From Emticicia sp051209875 (GTDB lineage: Bacteria; Bacteroidota; Bacteroidia; Cytophagales; Spirosomataceae): 64,000 nt of DNA. The notes below the pieces were generated by a model. The model did not search any database, was not told the origin of the DNA, and saw only the letters and a program-made list of their open reading frames with translations. The translations under genes and the position numbers were made by a program. Below, in pieces: positions 18,401 through 25,984 of this stretch. Where the stretch lies: contig NZ_JBNTQY010000001.1 of assembly GCF_051209875.1 (NCBI RefSeq), positions 3,100,001-3,164,000 of the forward strand, given 5' to 3'. Position 1 is the first letter of the stretch. Each line of letters starts with the position of its first letter.

Positions 18401-18807
18401 TGCCTACAAATTTAGTTGATAATTTTGCAAAAACTTTAAAGAAAAGTAATTACTCGGATCGAAATTTCAAATATAGTTTTGTACTAAATGGCAAAAAATA
18501 TGAAGAAAGTCAATTTGTTAAAGCTCTTCCAAAAGTAAAAAAAGGGCAGTCAAAAATTGACTACGAATACTTTGATTTTGACACTGTTAAGTTCATTAAT
18601 TTGGTCAATCGTTCATTGACAGAGAATAACTCAGCCTATACTTTTTATGAAATTTTTAGTGAAGAAGAAGAAGGTTCAGTCGGCCCAAAATTCGTTTTTT
18701 TAAATTCAAAACAGTACCGTTGGCTAAAGAATAAATATCCTGAAATATTTGAGTTATACAACGAAAATAATTGGCCCGATAATGATGAACTGAAAGAAGA
18801 AAAGTGA
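15439..18807 (+). CDS. Very large secreted protein with internal duplication
   Basis: A 1122-residue protein I do not recognise. A hydrophobic signal segment (about residues 29-45, ending GAISQ) indicates export; the ATG at codon 14 is an equally possible start. The protein contains two related halves: KLIPEFNFEEL at about 305 and KLIPEAKFSEI at about 774; INDFLTDKSSSKRLIVI at about 408 and INDFLTDIASPKRLVIV at about 851; LVNRSLEENAIDGQFYKI at about 638 and LVNRSLTENNSAYTFYEI at about 1054. Each half ends with a motif with F-x-F-L near S/NK-Q. This shows an old duplication of a roughly 410-residue unit. No enzymatic motif is visible; it is rich in Lys, Asn and Asp. Its neighbours give no functional clue. 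Confidence 0.75.
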   Translation: MHTFDNIIGFRKKMNLPTQKYFISYRSLVAFFLLFFAFFGAISQKLSNEQINHYLNDLQKEQIISEYGKDAFLKTINKENKILNQRMAGSPLGTFGKIPDSLIKSRTAILGFVGIFELMRNVGSAADEMIRLREMSEKMLGERMFFKPELEGEINPKNPLTFLGAELNLRPSKENYLTIANRLKAINLIDQKVYDELLIWLKKDQILLIKDFGFFIYAAKQTYFYDNYDALKAQQLTFIDSLRSAKLLNADKAKALIDSYKPYELKSKIDILTNCENVVIIPAEQGNLTREEIYQNLFNQVKSKLIPEFNFEELSVSEITKKVDANQNGNMMGIPFANPFAKNKLNYKLSYKVENNSYLQKADTDFSLIKTLQKTIPPDVHIDSSVIKTYANVFSFLTGITGKDFQSINDFLTDKSSSKRLIVIGNDYNPFIPVKESRKVLMLVDSSQNLVFRGAIKENPAFSSFFGDKVDFSHKFSKINLNNWIDDFQQNDILPNLTQIEKDKIIAELRFEPNNRRNIKRSILLSFPQIIAKVNFSPKTTESQVAVFKNFITELSRISHGQFVPEKVVDNFETEIPKGSKKDRVLKINYRLNGKKYESTHPIPRIALEEDAPINPMYPRQANIEDNLNFNESEWLGLVNRSLEENAIDGQFYKIKSGFNYSFYRNDENYIFLTKSQASYIEKKHVEVFKETETPNLYGNYQEQVSAFSAEAFADALKRENMLSNEQSIDVKKAKEPSDILKYSTQAVVIDMNELLGKSDTELYTYILNKLATKLIPEAKFSEIKYLKDNIDDTSNNDFSKHNISVIINGKVYEQTLNISLKHNIQNALDSLKKENAPYFPSIGENQFKVINDFLTDIASPKRLVIVCDYRSPKLSFVLFDSTQATLVAETLPNNYVDFLMYDRQFSRDTLQSSLSEFSRMGFIEKLSNEEKEAIIVKFRRYNGNGINLLETLPKIVVQTNIWDADSYKNVFKDIIDSLKTITKGQFLPTNLVDNFAKTLKKSNYSDRNFKYSFVLNGKKYEESQFVKALPKVKKGQSKIDYEYFDFDTVKFINLVNRSLTENNSAYTFYEIFSEEEEGSVGPKFVFLNSKQYRWLKNKYPEIFELYNENNWPDNDELKEEK

Positions 18808-18980
18808 TATAACAACTTAGAGGGCATTTATTAGAACTACAAAAATTCTCTATTAACTTATCAATTTATTAAATTAATAAGTATTCAAACATATTTTAAA
18901 AAAAATTAATAATAAAGAATTGGATTAAGAAAAAAAACATGAAATTTGTAACATTCTAAGATAAAATATTACAAAATTCC

Positions 18981-20609
18981 ATGAAAAAAATATTGTTTAC
19001 GTTTTTGATCACGCTAACAATTATTTCTGTAGCATTTAAAGTTGTCAATAAACAAGTATCCAACCTACAAAAACCAAATATCCTTTGGATCACTTGTGAA
19101 GATATGTCGCCACATTTAGGATGTTTCGGTGAAAAAGTGGCAAAAACTCCAAATCTTGACCAGTTGGCCAAAGAGGGTGTTCGTTATACCAATGTTTATT
19201 CAACCGCAGGTGTTTGCTCTCCAAGTAGAAATGCAATCATTACTGGTATGTATCAAACCTCGGCGGGTGGACATCAGATGCGTACCTTACAAACACCCGC
19301 TACACAGCAATATTCTCCCGTTGCTTCTTATTCAGCTGTTTTACACGAACAAGTTAGGTGTTTTCCTGAATATTTAAGAAGAGAAGGCTACTACTGTACC
19401 AACAATGAAAAGCAAGACTATCAATTTAAAGCACCTGTTACGGTTTGGGATGAAAATAGTACCACAGCCGACTGGAGTGGTCGGAAAGATAAAAATCAGC
19501 CATTTTTCTCAGTTATCAATCTCATGATTACGCATGAATCACAAGTATTTATGAGAGACAAAGAACCACTATTAGTCAATCCATCTGATGTCATCGTACC
19601 ACCCTATTATCCTGATAATCAAATCATTAGGAAAGATATTGCGAGATTTCTAACAAACGTGCAATTGATGGATAAACAAGTTGGTGAGATTTTACAGAAA
19701 TTAAAAGATGATGGGCTTTATGATAATACCATCATCTTTTTTTACAGCGATCATGGCGATGGGCTTCCCTTCTCAAAAAGAGAATTATATGATAGAGGTT
19801 TAAAAGTACCTATGATTGTTCGATATCCAAATGCTCTCAAAGCAAATACGATTGATAAACAACTGATTAGCTTTGTTGATTTTGCTCCTACTGTTTTATC
19901 ATTGGCAAATATTACCATTCCAAAATACATGGAAGGTCAGGCATTTTTAGGTCAACAACAAACTAAAGTTGCAAGAAAATACATTTATGCAGCCAGAGAT
20001 AGAATGGATACTGAATATGATAGAGTGAGGGCAGTGAGCAATGGTAGATATAAATATCTAAAAAATTATATGCCTGAAAAGCCTTATTATCAAAATATTG
20101 CATTCAGATTACAGCAAAAAGGCATGACTGAAATTCTTAGATTAAGAGATGAAGGCAAACTCAATGAACAGCAAATGTATTGGTTCAGAAAAACCAAACC
20201 TTATGAAGAACTTTTTGATACCCAATTAGATCCGTACGAATTCAAAAACTTAGCAGAAAACCCAAAATATAAAGCAAAGTTATTAGAATTAAGAGCTAAA
20301 CATCAAGAATGGTTAAAAAAGTATGGCGATTTAGGAGCAATTCCAGAAAAAGAGATGCTGTCTAAATGGTGGAATGGAAAAGACAAAGCACCACAAACTA
20401 ATCAGCCAATGTTAAAAACTTTTTCAAATTTGACAGTTTTAAGTTGTTCAACTAAGGGTGCGTCGATTGGTTATAAGCATCATTGGGCTGATAAGTCTTG
20501 GGAAGTATATGCTAAACCAATAAAAGTTGCTAAAGGAGATTCTCTTTATGTTATTGCCCATAGAATAGGATATGAAGAAAGTGATATTGTCAAAACAAAG
20601 ATCAATTGA
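18981..20609 (+). CDS. Secreted sulfatase (heparan N-sulfatase-like)
   Basis: A 542-residue sulfatase of the alkaline-phosphatase superfamily. An N-terminal hydrophobic signal is followed by the metal-binding ITCEDMSPHLGCFG (about residues 37-50) and the sulfatase signature CSPSR at 79-83, in which Cys79 would be converted to formylglycine by an anaerobic or FGE-type maturase. The second metal region is YSDHGDGLPFSKREL (about 255). The overall form resembles the N-sulfoglucosamine sulfohydrolase branch, so sulfated polysaccharide degradation is the likely role. No polysaccharide-utilisation locus is adjacent, and no maturase gene is in the window. Confidence 0.88.
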   Translation: MKKILFTFLITLTIISVAFKVVNKQVSNLQKPNILWITCEDMSPHLGCFGEKVAKTPNLDQLAKEGVRYTNVYSTAGVCSPSRNAIITGMYQTSAGGHQMRTLQTPATQQYSPVASYSAVLHEQVRCFPEYLRREGYYCTNNEKQDYQFKAPVTVWDENSTTADWSGRKDKNQPFFSVINLMITHESQVFMRDKEPLLVNPSDVIVPPYYPDNQIIRKDIARFLTNVQLMDKQVGEILQKLKDDGLYDNTIIFFYSDHGDGLPFSKRELYDRGLKVPMIVRYPNALKANTIDKQLISFVDFAPTVLSLANITIPKYMEGQAFLGQQQTKVARKYIYAARDRMDTEYDRVRAVSNGRYKYLKNYMPEKPYYQNIAFRLQQKGMTEILRLRDEGKLNEQQMYWFRKTKPYEELFDTQLDPYEFKNLAENPKYKAKLLELRAKHQEWLKKYGDLGAIPEKEMLSKWWNGKDKAPQTNQPMLKTFSNLTVLSCSTKGASIGYKHHWADKSWEVYAKPIKVAKGDSLYVIAHRIGYEESDIVKTKIN

Positions 20610-20629
20610 ATTGATTGCCAAAATAATGG

Positions 20630-20727
20630 AACGCTGATTCTTATGATAATTGTGATTTAATTCACAAAATCTTCCATAAAGTAATAAAAAATCATACTTT
20701 ATCTTAAAATTCATAAAAATCAGCGTT
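20630..20727. other. Structured three-way-junction element
   Basis: A 98-nt intergenic element that folds as a closed three-way junction. The outer stem pairs 20630-20639 (AACGCTGATT) with 20718-20727 (AATCAGCGTT), then after one C-A mismatch TTATGA with TCATAA, i.e. 16 of 17 positions. Inside are two separate hairpins: TTGTGA / TCACAA with a 6-nt loop, and ATAAAGTA / TACTTTAT with an 11-nt loop. It lies between two genes on the same strand (sulfatase and PQQ dehydrogenase), about 100 nt before the latter, and could be a 5'-UTR regulatory RNA, a small RNA or a palindromic repeat. The fold is done by eye. Confidence 0.6.
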
Positions 20728-20829
20728 CAATATTTTAATTTCTTATGTTGATAGCTTAATTTTTTTTATTCCATTTCAAAACTTATCGCTCACATAATTA
20801 CAATTTGTATTTTTCAAAAACCTTAATTT

Positions 20830-22944
20830 ATGAAACTCAAAGTATTTATCGGGACATTGGCATTGGTCGTTTTTATAATTGCTTCTGCTTTACAAACAAA
20901 CGATCTGAACGATAATGTAGATTGGGCCGAATATTTAGGCGGAGCCGATAGAAATCATTATTCGACATTGACACAAATTAAGCCAGAAAATGTTAATAAA
21001 CTTCAAGTAGCTTGGACATATTCCACCCCAGATTCTGGACAAATGCAAGTCAATCCAATTATTGTTAAAGGTATTTTATATGGTGTTACAGCATCTGTTC
21101 AAGCATTTGCTTTAGATGCTGCAACTGGTAAAGAAATTTGGCGATTTGGAGACCCATTAAAAAATTGGGCAAGCACAAGTCGAGGTGTAACATATTGGCA
21201 AGAAGGCAATGCGGATGCCCGAATTCTTTATACAGTTGGTCCAAATCTTTGGGCTTTAGATGCTAAAACTGGAAAGCCAATAGATTCTTTTGGAGATCAT
21301 GGGAAAACAGATTTGCATACAGGTTTACCTGAAGTTTCACAAAAGAAATTTGTTATTTCAAACACGCCAGGAACTATATTTGGAGATTTAATTGTCATGC
21401 CACTTCGTCTTTCAGAAGATGCAGATGCTGCCCCAGGAGATATTCGTGCATTCAATGTAAAAACAGGCAAATTAGCTTGGACTTTTCATACAATTCCCTA
21501 TCCAGGTGAGTTTGGCTATGAAACCTTTCCTAAAGATGCGTATAAAAATACCTATACAGGTGCAGCCAATAACTGGGCTGGGATGGCTGTTGACCGCAAA
21601 AGAGGAATTATCTATGTCCCGACTGGCTCGGCAGGCTATGATTTTTATGGCGGGAATCGCAAAGGACAAAACTTATTTGCCAATTGCCTTTTGGCTTTGG
21701 ATGCTCGTACTGGTAAACGTCTTTGGCACTTTCAAACTACGCATCATGATATTTGGGATAGAGATTTACCTGCTCCACCAAACTTAATTACCATTACCCG
21801 AAATGGCAAAAAAATTGATGCTGTAGCACAAGTGAGCAAGCAAGGCTATGTGTTTGTTTTTGATAGAGTGACTGGGAAACCTATTTTTCCAATAACTGAG
21901 ACACCTGTCCCAAAATCAATGCTTAAAGGAGAAGTTGCGTGGGCAACGCAGCCAATTCCTGATAAACCAGCTCCCTTTGCTCGTCAGTCTAAATCACTGA
22001 ATGAAAATGAGATAAGCCCTTATGCCGAAAATCGTGCAGAATTGATTCAGAATATCAGAAATTATAAAACTGCCACTTACCATCCAGGAACTAAAGAAGG
22101 GACAATCATCTTCCCTGGCTATGATGGTGGTGCAGAATGGGGAGGAGCCGCTGCTGACCCAGAAGGTGTTTTGTATGTCAATGCCAACGAGATGGCTTGG
22201 GTGCAAACAATGGTGGAAACACCTAAACAAGTAACAATGACAAATCTGAGTGCAGGTGAAAAATTGTATATGTCCTATTGTGTAACTTGTCATGGAATTG
22301 ACAGAAAAGGTAATCCTAAATCAAATTATCCTTCCCTAATAGACATCTCAAAACGACGAGATAAAGGCTTTCTTTCACAAATAATTGGCAATGGAAAAGG
22401 TATGATGCCTGGCTTTCCAGCACTTAGTTCGAATGAAAAACAAGCCTTGGTTTCTTTTATTTATGGAGATGAAAAAAAAGAAATAGGTTCAACATCAACT
22501 GTATCTAAACCAACTTATTTACCTTATAGAAGTACTGGATACAATAAATTTTTAGATAGTAAAGGTCTGCCAGCAATTACACCACCTTGGGGAACCATGA
22601 GTGCCATTGATCTAAATACTGGCGAATATCTTTGGAAAATACCCTTTGGATATGAAGAAAGTCTAAAAGAAAAAGGCATCACTAATACCGGTACAGAAAA
22701 TTATGGAGGCCCTGTAATTACTGCAAGTGGCTTACTTTTTATTGCTGCTACAAAAGACGGTATGTTTAGAGCATTTGATAAAAAGACTGGTAAGTTACTT
22801 TGGGAAACTAAATTACCAGCAGCGGGTTTTGCAACACCATCCACCTATCAAGTAAATGGCAAACAATATGTGGTCATTGCTTGTGGTGGAACAAAATTAG
22901 GCACTAAAAAAGGCAACCAATTTGTTGCTTTTGCACTTCCTTAA
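20830..22944 (+). CDS. PQQ-dependent dehydrogenase with cytochrome c domain
   Basis: A 704-residue exported quinohaemoprotein. A signal/anchor (about residues 1-22) precedes a PQQ beta-propeller (WAEYLGGADRNHYSTLTQI, then repeated DAATGKEIWRFG / DAKTGKPIDSFG / DARTGKRLWHFQ blades). A cytochrome c domain is inserted near the end, with the haem motif CVTCH at 484-488 and a distal Met-rich loop GKGMMPGFP. The final propeller blade follows (MSAIDLNTGEYLWKIPFGY). This arrangement is that of glucose- or alcohol-type membrane/periplasmic PQQ dehydrogenases that feed electrons to the respiratory chain. Substrate is unknown. PQQ synthesis genes are not in the window. Confidence 0.88.
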   Translation: MKLKVFIGTLALVVFIIASALQTNDLNDNVDWAEYLGGADRNHYSTLTQIKPENVNKLQVAWTYSTPDSGQMQVNPIIVKGILYGVTASVQAFALDAATGKEIWRFGDPLKNWASTSRGVTYWQEGNADARILYTVGPNLWALDAKTGKPIDSFGDHGKTDLHTGLPEVSQKKFVISNTPGTIFGDLIVMPLRLSEDADAAPGDIRAFNVKTGKLAWTFHTIPYPGEFGYETFPKDAYKNTYTGAANNWAGMAVDRKRGIIYVPTGSAGYDFYGGNRKGQNLFANCLLALDARTGKRLWHFQTTHHDIWDRDLPAPPNLITITRNGKKIDAVAQVSKQGYVFVFDRVTGKPIFPITETPVPKSMLKGEVAWATQPIPDKPAPFARQSKSLNENEISPYAENRAELIQNIRNYKTATYHPGTKEGTIIFPGYDGGAEWGGAAADPEGVLYVNANEMAWVQTMVETPKQVTMTNLSAGEKLYMSYCVTCHGIDRKGNPKSNYPSLIDISKRRDKGFLSQIIGNGKGMMPGFPALSSNEKQALVSFIYGDEKKEIGSTSTVSKPTYLPYRSTGYNKFLDSKGLPAITPPWGTMSAIDLNTGEYLWKIPFGYEESLKEKGITNTGTENYGGPVITASGLLFIAATKDGMFRAFDKKTGKLLWETKLPAAGFATPSTYQVNGKQYVVIACGGTKLGTKKGNQFVAFALP

Positions 22945-22979
22945 AAAAAGTAGATTGTTTCATCATAGTTTAATCAACA

Positions 22980-23011
22980 AATCCCTTGTGAATTTTCGTG
23001 AGGGATTTTTT
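22980..23011 (+). terminator. Terminator after PQQ dehydrogenase
   Basis: The stem AATCCCT (22980-22986) / AGGGATT (23001-23007) is followed by a run of T's. It lies 36 nt after the stop of the PQQ dehydrogenase gene and before the next promoter. Confidence 0.75.
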
Positions 23012-23023
23012 ATTGAAATATTA

Positions 23024-23031
23024 TATCTTTG
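23024..23031 (+). promoter_or_regulatory. Likely Bacteroidota -7 box
   Basis: TATCTTTG matches the -7 consensus TAnnTTTG of the Bacteroidota sigma factor and lies 29 nt upstream of the next ATG. The -33 box is not clear, because the terminator hairpin occupies that position. Confidence 0.4.
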
Positions 23032-23059
23032 CAACTTTCTAAAACTAACCTATCTACTA

Positions 23060-23770
23060 ATGAAATTATTTTTTACTTATATTTTATTACATTTTTCTTT
23101 CTTATCATTGGCAAATAAAGCCATCGATTCAACTCAAAAAGTTTGGCATTTCAATGGCATTATTCAATTAAATAATAATGGAATCTCGCCAGTACCTGCA
23201 TTTTCGTTAGGAAAACCTGCACTGATGTCAACATTTTTTATAAGAAAAGGTAATTTCACTTTTAGCCCAGAATTTAATTATGGTTCTGACGGTAAGCCTT
23301 GGGTTGTAAACCAATGGATACGCTTTCAAAAAAATCATGAAAAAATTACTTTCCGCACGGGAGCAAACTTGTCTTTATTTTTTAGACGTTCAGATGAGGA
23401 GGTTAAATTAAACCAGTATTTAGCATTAGAAGGCTTTGTTGGGTATAAAATTTCTGAAAAAAGTAGCTTGAATTTAATCTATTGGTATAGTCATGGATTA
23501 GACCCATTAGCTGTTAAAAGTGGACATTTTATTAGTTTATCTACTACCATTTCAAAAATTCCACTCTCAAAATCATTATTTTTAGAACTACGTCCAAATG
23601 TATTTTACTTAAAAAATCAAATTCCTTTTGAAGGCTTATTTGTTTCGGCAATCACAAGTCTTTCCCTTAAAAAAATGCCCATTTCTTTATTTATACAAGG
23701 CGTTCAACCAATAAAAGTAAATCCATCCACGCCGTTTAATTGGAATTATGGAATAAATTATATTTTCTAA
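23060..23770 (+). CDS. Predicted outer-membrane beta-barrel-like protein
   Basis: A 236-residue exported protein without a family I recognise. The ATG at 23060 places a signal peptide (LFFTYILLHFSFLSLANK) at the N-terminus; the open frame runs further upstream through the terminator and is not used. The mature part alternates short polar turns with strands such as FTFSPEFNYGSDGKPWVV, KITFRTGANLSLFF and SSLNLIYWYSHGLD, and ends FNWNYGINYIF with a C-terminal aromatic residue, a pattern expected of a small outer-membrane barrel. It stands alone between a promoter-like element and a strong terminator. Confidence 0.6.
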   Translation: MKLFFTYILLHFSFLSLANKAIDSTQKVWHFNGIIQLNNNGISPVPAFSLGKPALMSTFFIRKGNFTFSPEFNYGSDGKPWVVNQWIRFQKNHEKITFRTGANLSLFFRRSDEEVKLNQYLALEGFVGYKISEKSSLNLIYWYSHGLDPLAVKSGHFISLSTTISKIPLSKSLFLELRPNVFYLKNQIPFEGLFVSAITSLSLKKMPISLFIQGVQPIKVNPSTPFNWNYGINYIF

Positions 23771-23783
23771 ATGTGTATTCACC

Positions 23784-23815
23784 AAAAGAGCCAAAATTAA
23801 CTTTTGGCTCTTTTA
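23784..23815. terminator. Bidirectional terminator
   Basis: A perfect 13-bp stem AAAAGAGCCAAAA (23784-23796) / TTTTGGCTCTTTT (23802-23814) with loop TTAAC separates two convergent genes and can serve both. Confidence 0.92.
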
Positions 23816-23835
23816 TTAAAAATATATTTCAATTG

Positions 23836-24162
23836 TTAAGATTTTCTTCGCTTCACCTTAATTACATCTTGATAAACATTGCCATCTGAAACAACTTTAA
23901 CAAAATACTTTCCTTTAGGAAGTTGGCTAATATTATAGATTTTCTCAAAATTACTCACATCATAATATCTTGTACCATAAACCAAATTATCGTTCATATC
24001 TCTGATTTCTACTTCCAAAGTTTTGATTTTTTTTTCTGGAACTTTGAGTTCAAAGCGTTTATTTGAATATTTTATTTCTGGACGGTCTTCATTACGGGCA
24101 AATGCCGACCCGCAAATCATTGCCGAAAATATCAAAGCTGGTAAAAGATTCTTCAATTGCAT
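23836..24162 (-). CDS. Small secreted beta-sandwich protein
   Basis: A 108-residue exported protein. The ATG at 24162 starts a signal peptide (MQLKNLLPALIFSAMICGSAFA); the frame continues 25 codons upstream but without a signal. The mature part has the look of a single Ig-like/DUF3244-type sandwich: RFELKVPEKKIKTLEVEIRD, DNLVYGTRYYDVS, then LPKGKYFVKVVSDGNVYQDVIKVKRRK. The end resembles type IX secretion C-terminal sorting domains (G-x-Y-x-V-x-V then KV), yet it makes up most of the protein, so envelope location rather than T9SS export is more likely. Function unknown. Confidence 0.6.
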   Translation of the reverse strand: MQLKNLLPALIFSAMICGSAFARNEDRPEIKYSNKRFELKVPEKKIKTLEVEIRDMNDNLVYGTRYYDVSNFEKIYNISQLPKGKYFVKVVSDGNVYQDVIKVKRRKS

Positions 24163-24243
24163 AATTGTATGTGTTTTTAAGATATTATTGTTTACTAAAA
24201 CATAACTAATATCATGCCAACCGAATACAATAAACATAAAATA

Positions 24244-25371
24244 TTACTGATTTTTGTTCGCAATTTTTTGAGCTATTTTTGCCGAACTCAAATGAATATC
24301 ACGCAAGACCCCTGTTAATGGAAGATTAAAGCCTAAAAAATATAGCCCTGCGAATGAAGCGTCATCGCTCCAAATACTTTTTGGATAAGCTCTGTCATTC
24401 AAAAAAGGAGTAATATTTTCAACTAAATCGGTCAATCTTGCATGATAGCCAGTTGCTAAAATAACAGCATCAAAGTCGATTTTTTGTCCATCAATAAAAA
24501 CAATTGAATTTTCTGCAAACTCCTTAATATCAGGCAATACCACGATATTTTTTGCTTTAATTTCTTTCAAAGTACCAACATCTATCACAGGCGTTTTGCC
24601 TAAGGTACGAAGCTGTTCTGAAGGTGCTAAAGTAGAAATGGGAATACCAGTTCCCGCCATAGCCCCAGTTGATAGTTTCTTAAAAATGTTTGAGATGAAA
24701 TCATAAAAAGTATTGCCAAATTGAATTAAAAATATGGCTAATCCTTGAGTCGAACGACCTAAAAATTCTCGTTTGACAATATTTACTGGGGTACGAATGG
24801 AAGTAAATGTTTTTGCACCATTTTCAAATAAATCAAGAGCAATTTCAGCTCCTGAATTGCCATATCCAACCACTAATACAGACTTATCTTTATACGGTTT
24901 ACCATTTTTATAGATAGATGAATGTAAAATTTCACCCTTAAAAACTGTTTGATTTTTGAAAGTTGGGATTGCTGGAACACGATTATACCCTGTTGAAATA
25001 ATCACGTTTTCTGTGTCAAAAACATGAGTTTTAGTGTTGACAACCCACTTCTCGCCTACTCTTTTGATATTTGTAACTTCTTGATTATAAATTGGTTGTA
25101 TATTAAAATACTTCCTGTACGCTTCCAAATATTCTATATATTTTGCTTTAGGAACAAATGTTGGATAATCTGCTGGAAATGGCAAATGCGGCAATGCTGA
25201 ATATTTTTTATCTGTATGTAAATGCAGACGATCGTAGTGATTTCTCCAAGCATTCCCCACATTTTCAGATTGCTCCAAAATAATGAATGGGATATTTAGT
25301 TTACTTAGTCGTCCTGCAATAGCCAAACCAGAAGGGCCAGCTCCAATGATAATATTTTTATGCGATTCCAT
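24244..25371 (-). CDS. Flavin-containing monooxygenase-like oxidoreductase
   Basis: A 375-residue FAD/NAD(P)H-binding protein of the flavin-containing monooxygenase type. Residues 7-20 hold the FAD motif GAGPSGLAIAGRL, and about residues 165-180 the NADPH-binding VVGYGNSGAEIALDL. A FATGYH-like signature is present near the C-terminus as ILATGYHARL. The organisation is similar to plant YUCCA-like and bacterial FMO-like enzymes that oxygenate a soft nucleophile. The substrate is not evident. Its start overlaps the end of the upstream aminotransferase class IV gene by 14 nt, so it is translated together with the pab genes. Confidence 0.8.
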   Translation of the reverse strand: MESHKNIIIGAGPSGLAIAGRLSKLNIPFIILEQSENVGNAWRNHYDRLHLHTDKKYSALPHLPFPADYPTFVPKAKYIEYLEAYRKYFNIQPIYNQEVTNIKRVGEKWVVNTKTHVFDTENVIISTGYNRVPAIPTFKNQTVFKGEILHSSIYKNGKPYKDKSVLVVGYGNSGAEIALDLFENGAKTFTSIRTPVNIVKREFLGRSTQGLAIFLIQFGNTFYDFISNIFKKLSTGAMAGTGIPISTLAPSEQLRTLGKTPVIDVGTLKEIKAKNIVVLPDIKEFAENSIVFIDGQKIDFDAVILATGYHARLTDLVENITPFLNDRAYPKSIWSDDASFAGLYFLGFNLPLTGVLRDIHLSSAKIAQKIANKNQ

Positions 25372-25984
25372 TATTAAGTTTTATAGAAATAATATTTTTA
25401 TCAACCTCAAAATCATAAGCCAAATCCAAATCTCTCATGGCATTGATTAAAGCAATTTTTTTGAATTTTTTCAAATCAGAAACTTTAATTTCATCTTCTG
25501 TAAGTAATTGATTATCAAGCAAATATTCCCTTTTAGTTCCTAAAAGGAGAAAGGTGTTGGGCGTAAACCATTTTGTTCCATCGAATAGTGCAATATTGGC
25601 ATAAGTAGCATCCGTAATTAAATCATTTTGCGTGATAATGACATCATCAGCATTTGGATATATTTTCAATAGATTTTGGAATTTACCTCTATCTTCATAC
25701 TTAAATTCATAATTAAACGATGGATATTCATCTAATTGCAATACTTTTGGGTGTTTAAATTCGTAAGCGAAAAACTCCACTTTTTCAATTTCTTCTCCAT
25801 AGCTCACCCGACAACGGTAAATCCCCTCTCCTATCCAATCTGGAATTTTGATGGTATTGGCAAAGTCAAAATCATGACTCATTCCAAACAAATTCTCTCG
25901 ACTCCATCTGACTCGATTGTCGTGATATGATAGATTATGCAGTTGTCGATTTTGACACTTGATGGTTTCAAACAATAGGGACAT
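25358..25984 (-). CDS. pabC: Aminotransferase class IV (4-amino-4-deoxychorismate lyase-like)
   Basis: A 208-residue PLP enzyme of fold type IV. Its start overlaps the end of pabB, which argues that it is the aminodeoxychorismate lyase that makes 4-aminobenzoate for folate. Family features are ETIKCQNRQLHNLSYHDNR near the N-terminus (the Arg/His region around the PLP site), YRCRVSYG, and NIALFDGTKWFTPNTFLLLGTKREYL (with the conserved N-x-x-x-F-D-G-x-x-W-x-T-P). The catalytic Lys would be in the region after YEFKYEDRGKFQNL. The enzyme is at the short end of the family range. Next comes the monooxygenase-like gene. Confidence 0.72.
   Translation of the reverse strand: MSLLFETIKCQNRQLHNLSYHDNRVRWSRENLFGMSHDFDFANTIKIPDWIGEGIYRCRVSYGEEIEKVEFFAYEFKHPKVLQLDEYPSFNYEFKYEDRGKFQNLLKIYPNADDVIITQNDLITDATYANIALFDGTKWFTPNTFLLLGTKREYLLDNQLLTEDEIKVSDLKKFKKIALINAMRDLDLAYDFEVDKNIISIKLNNGIA

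Noticed and set aside
22922..23059. N-terminal extension of the 236-residue envelope protein gene.
   Set aside because: It would run through the PQQ dehydrogenase end, its terminator and the -7 box.
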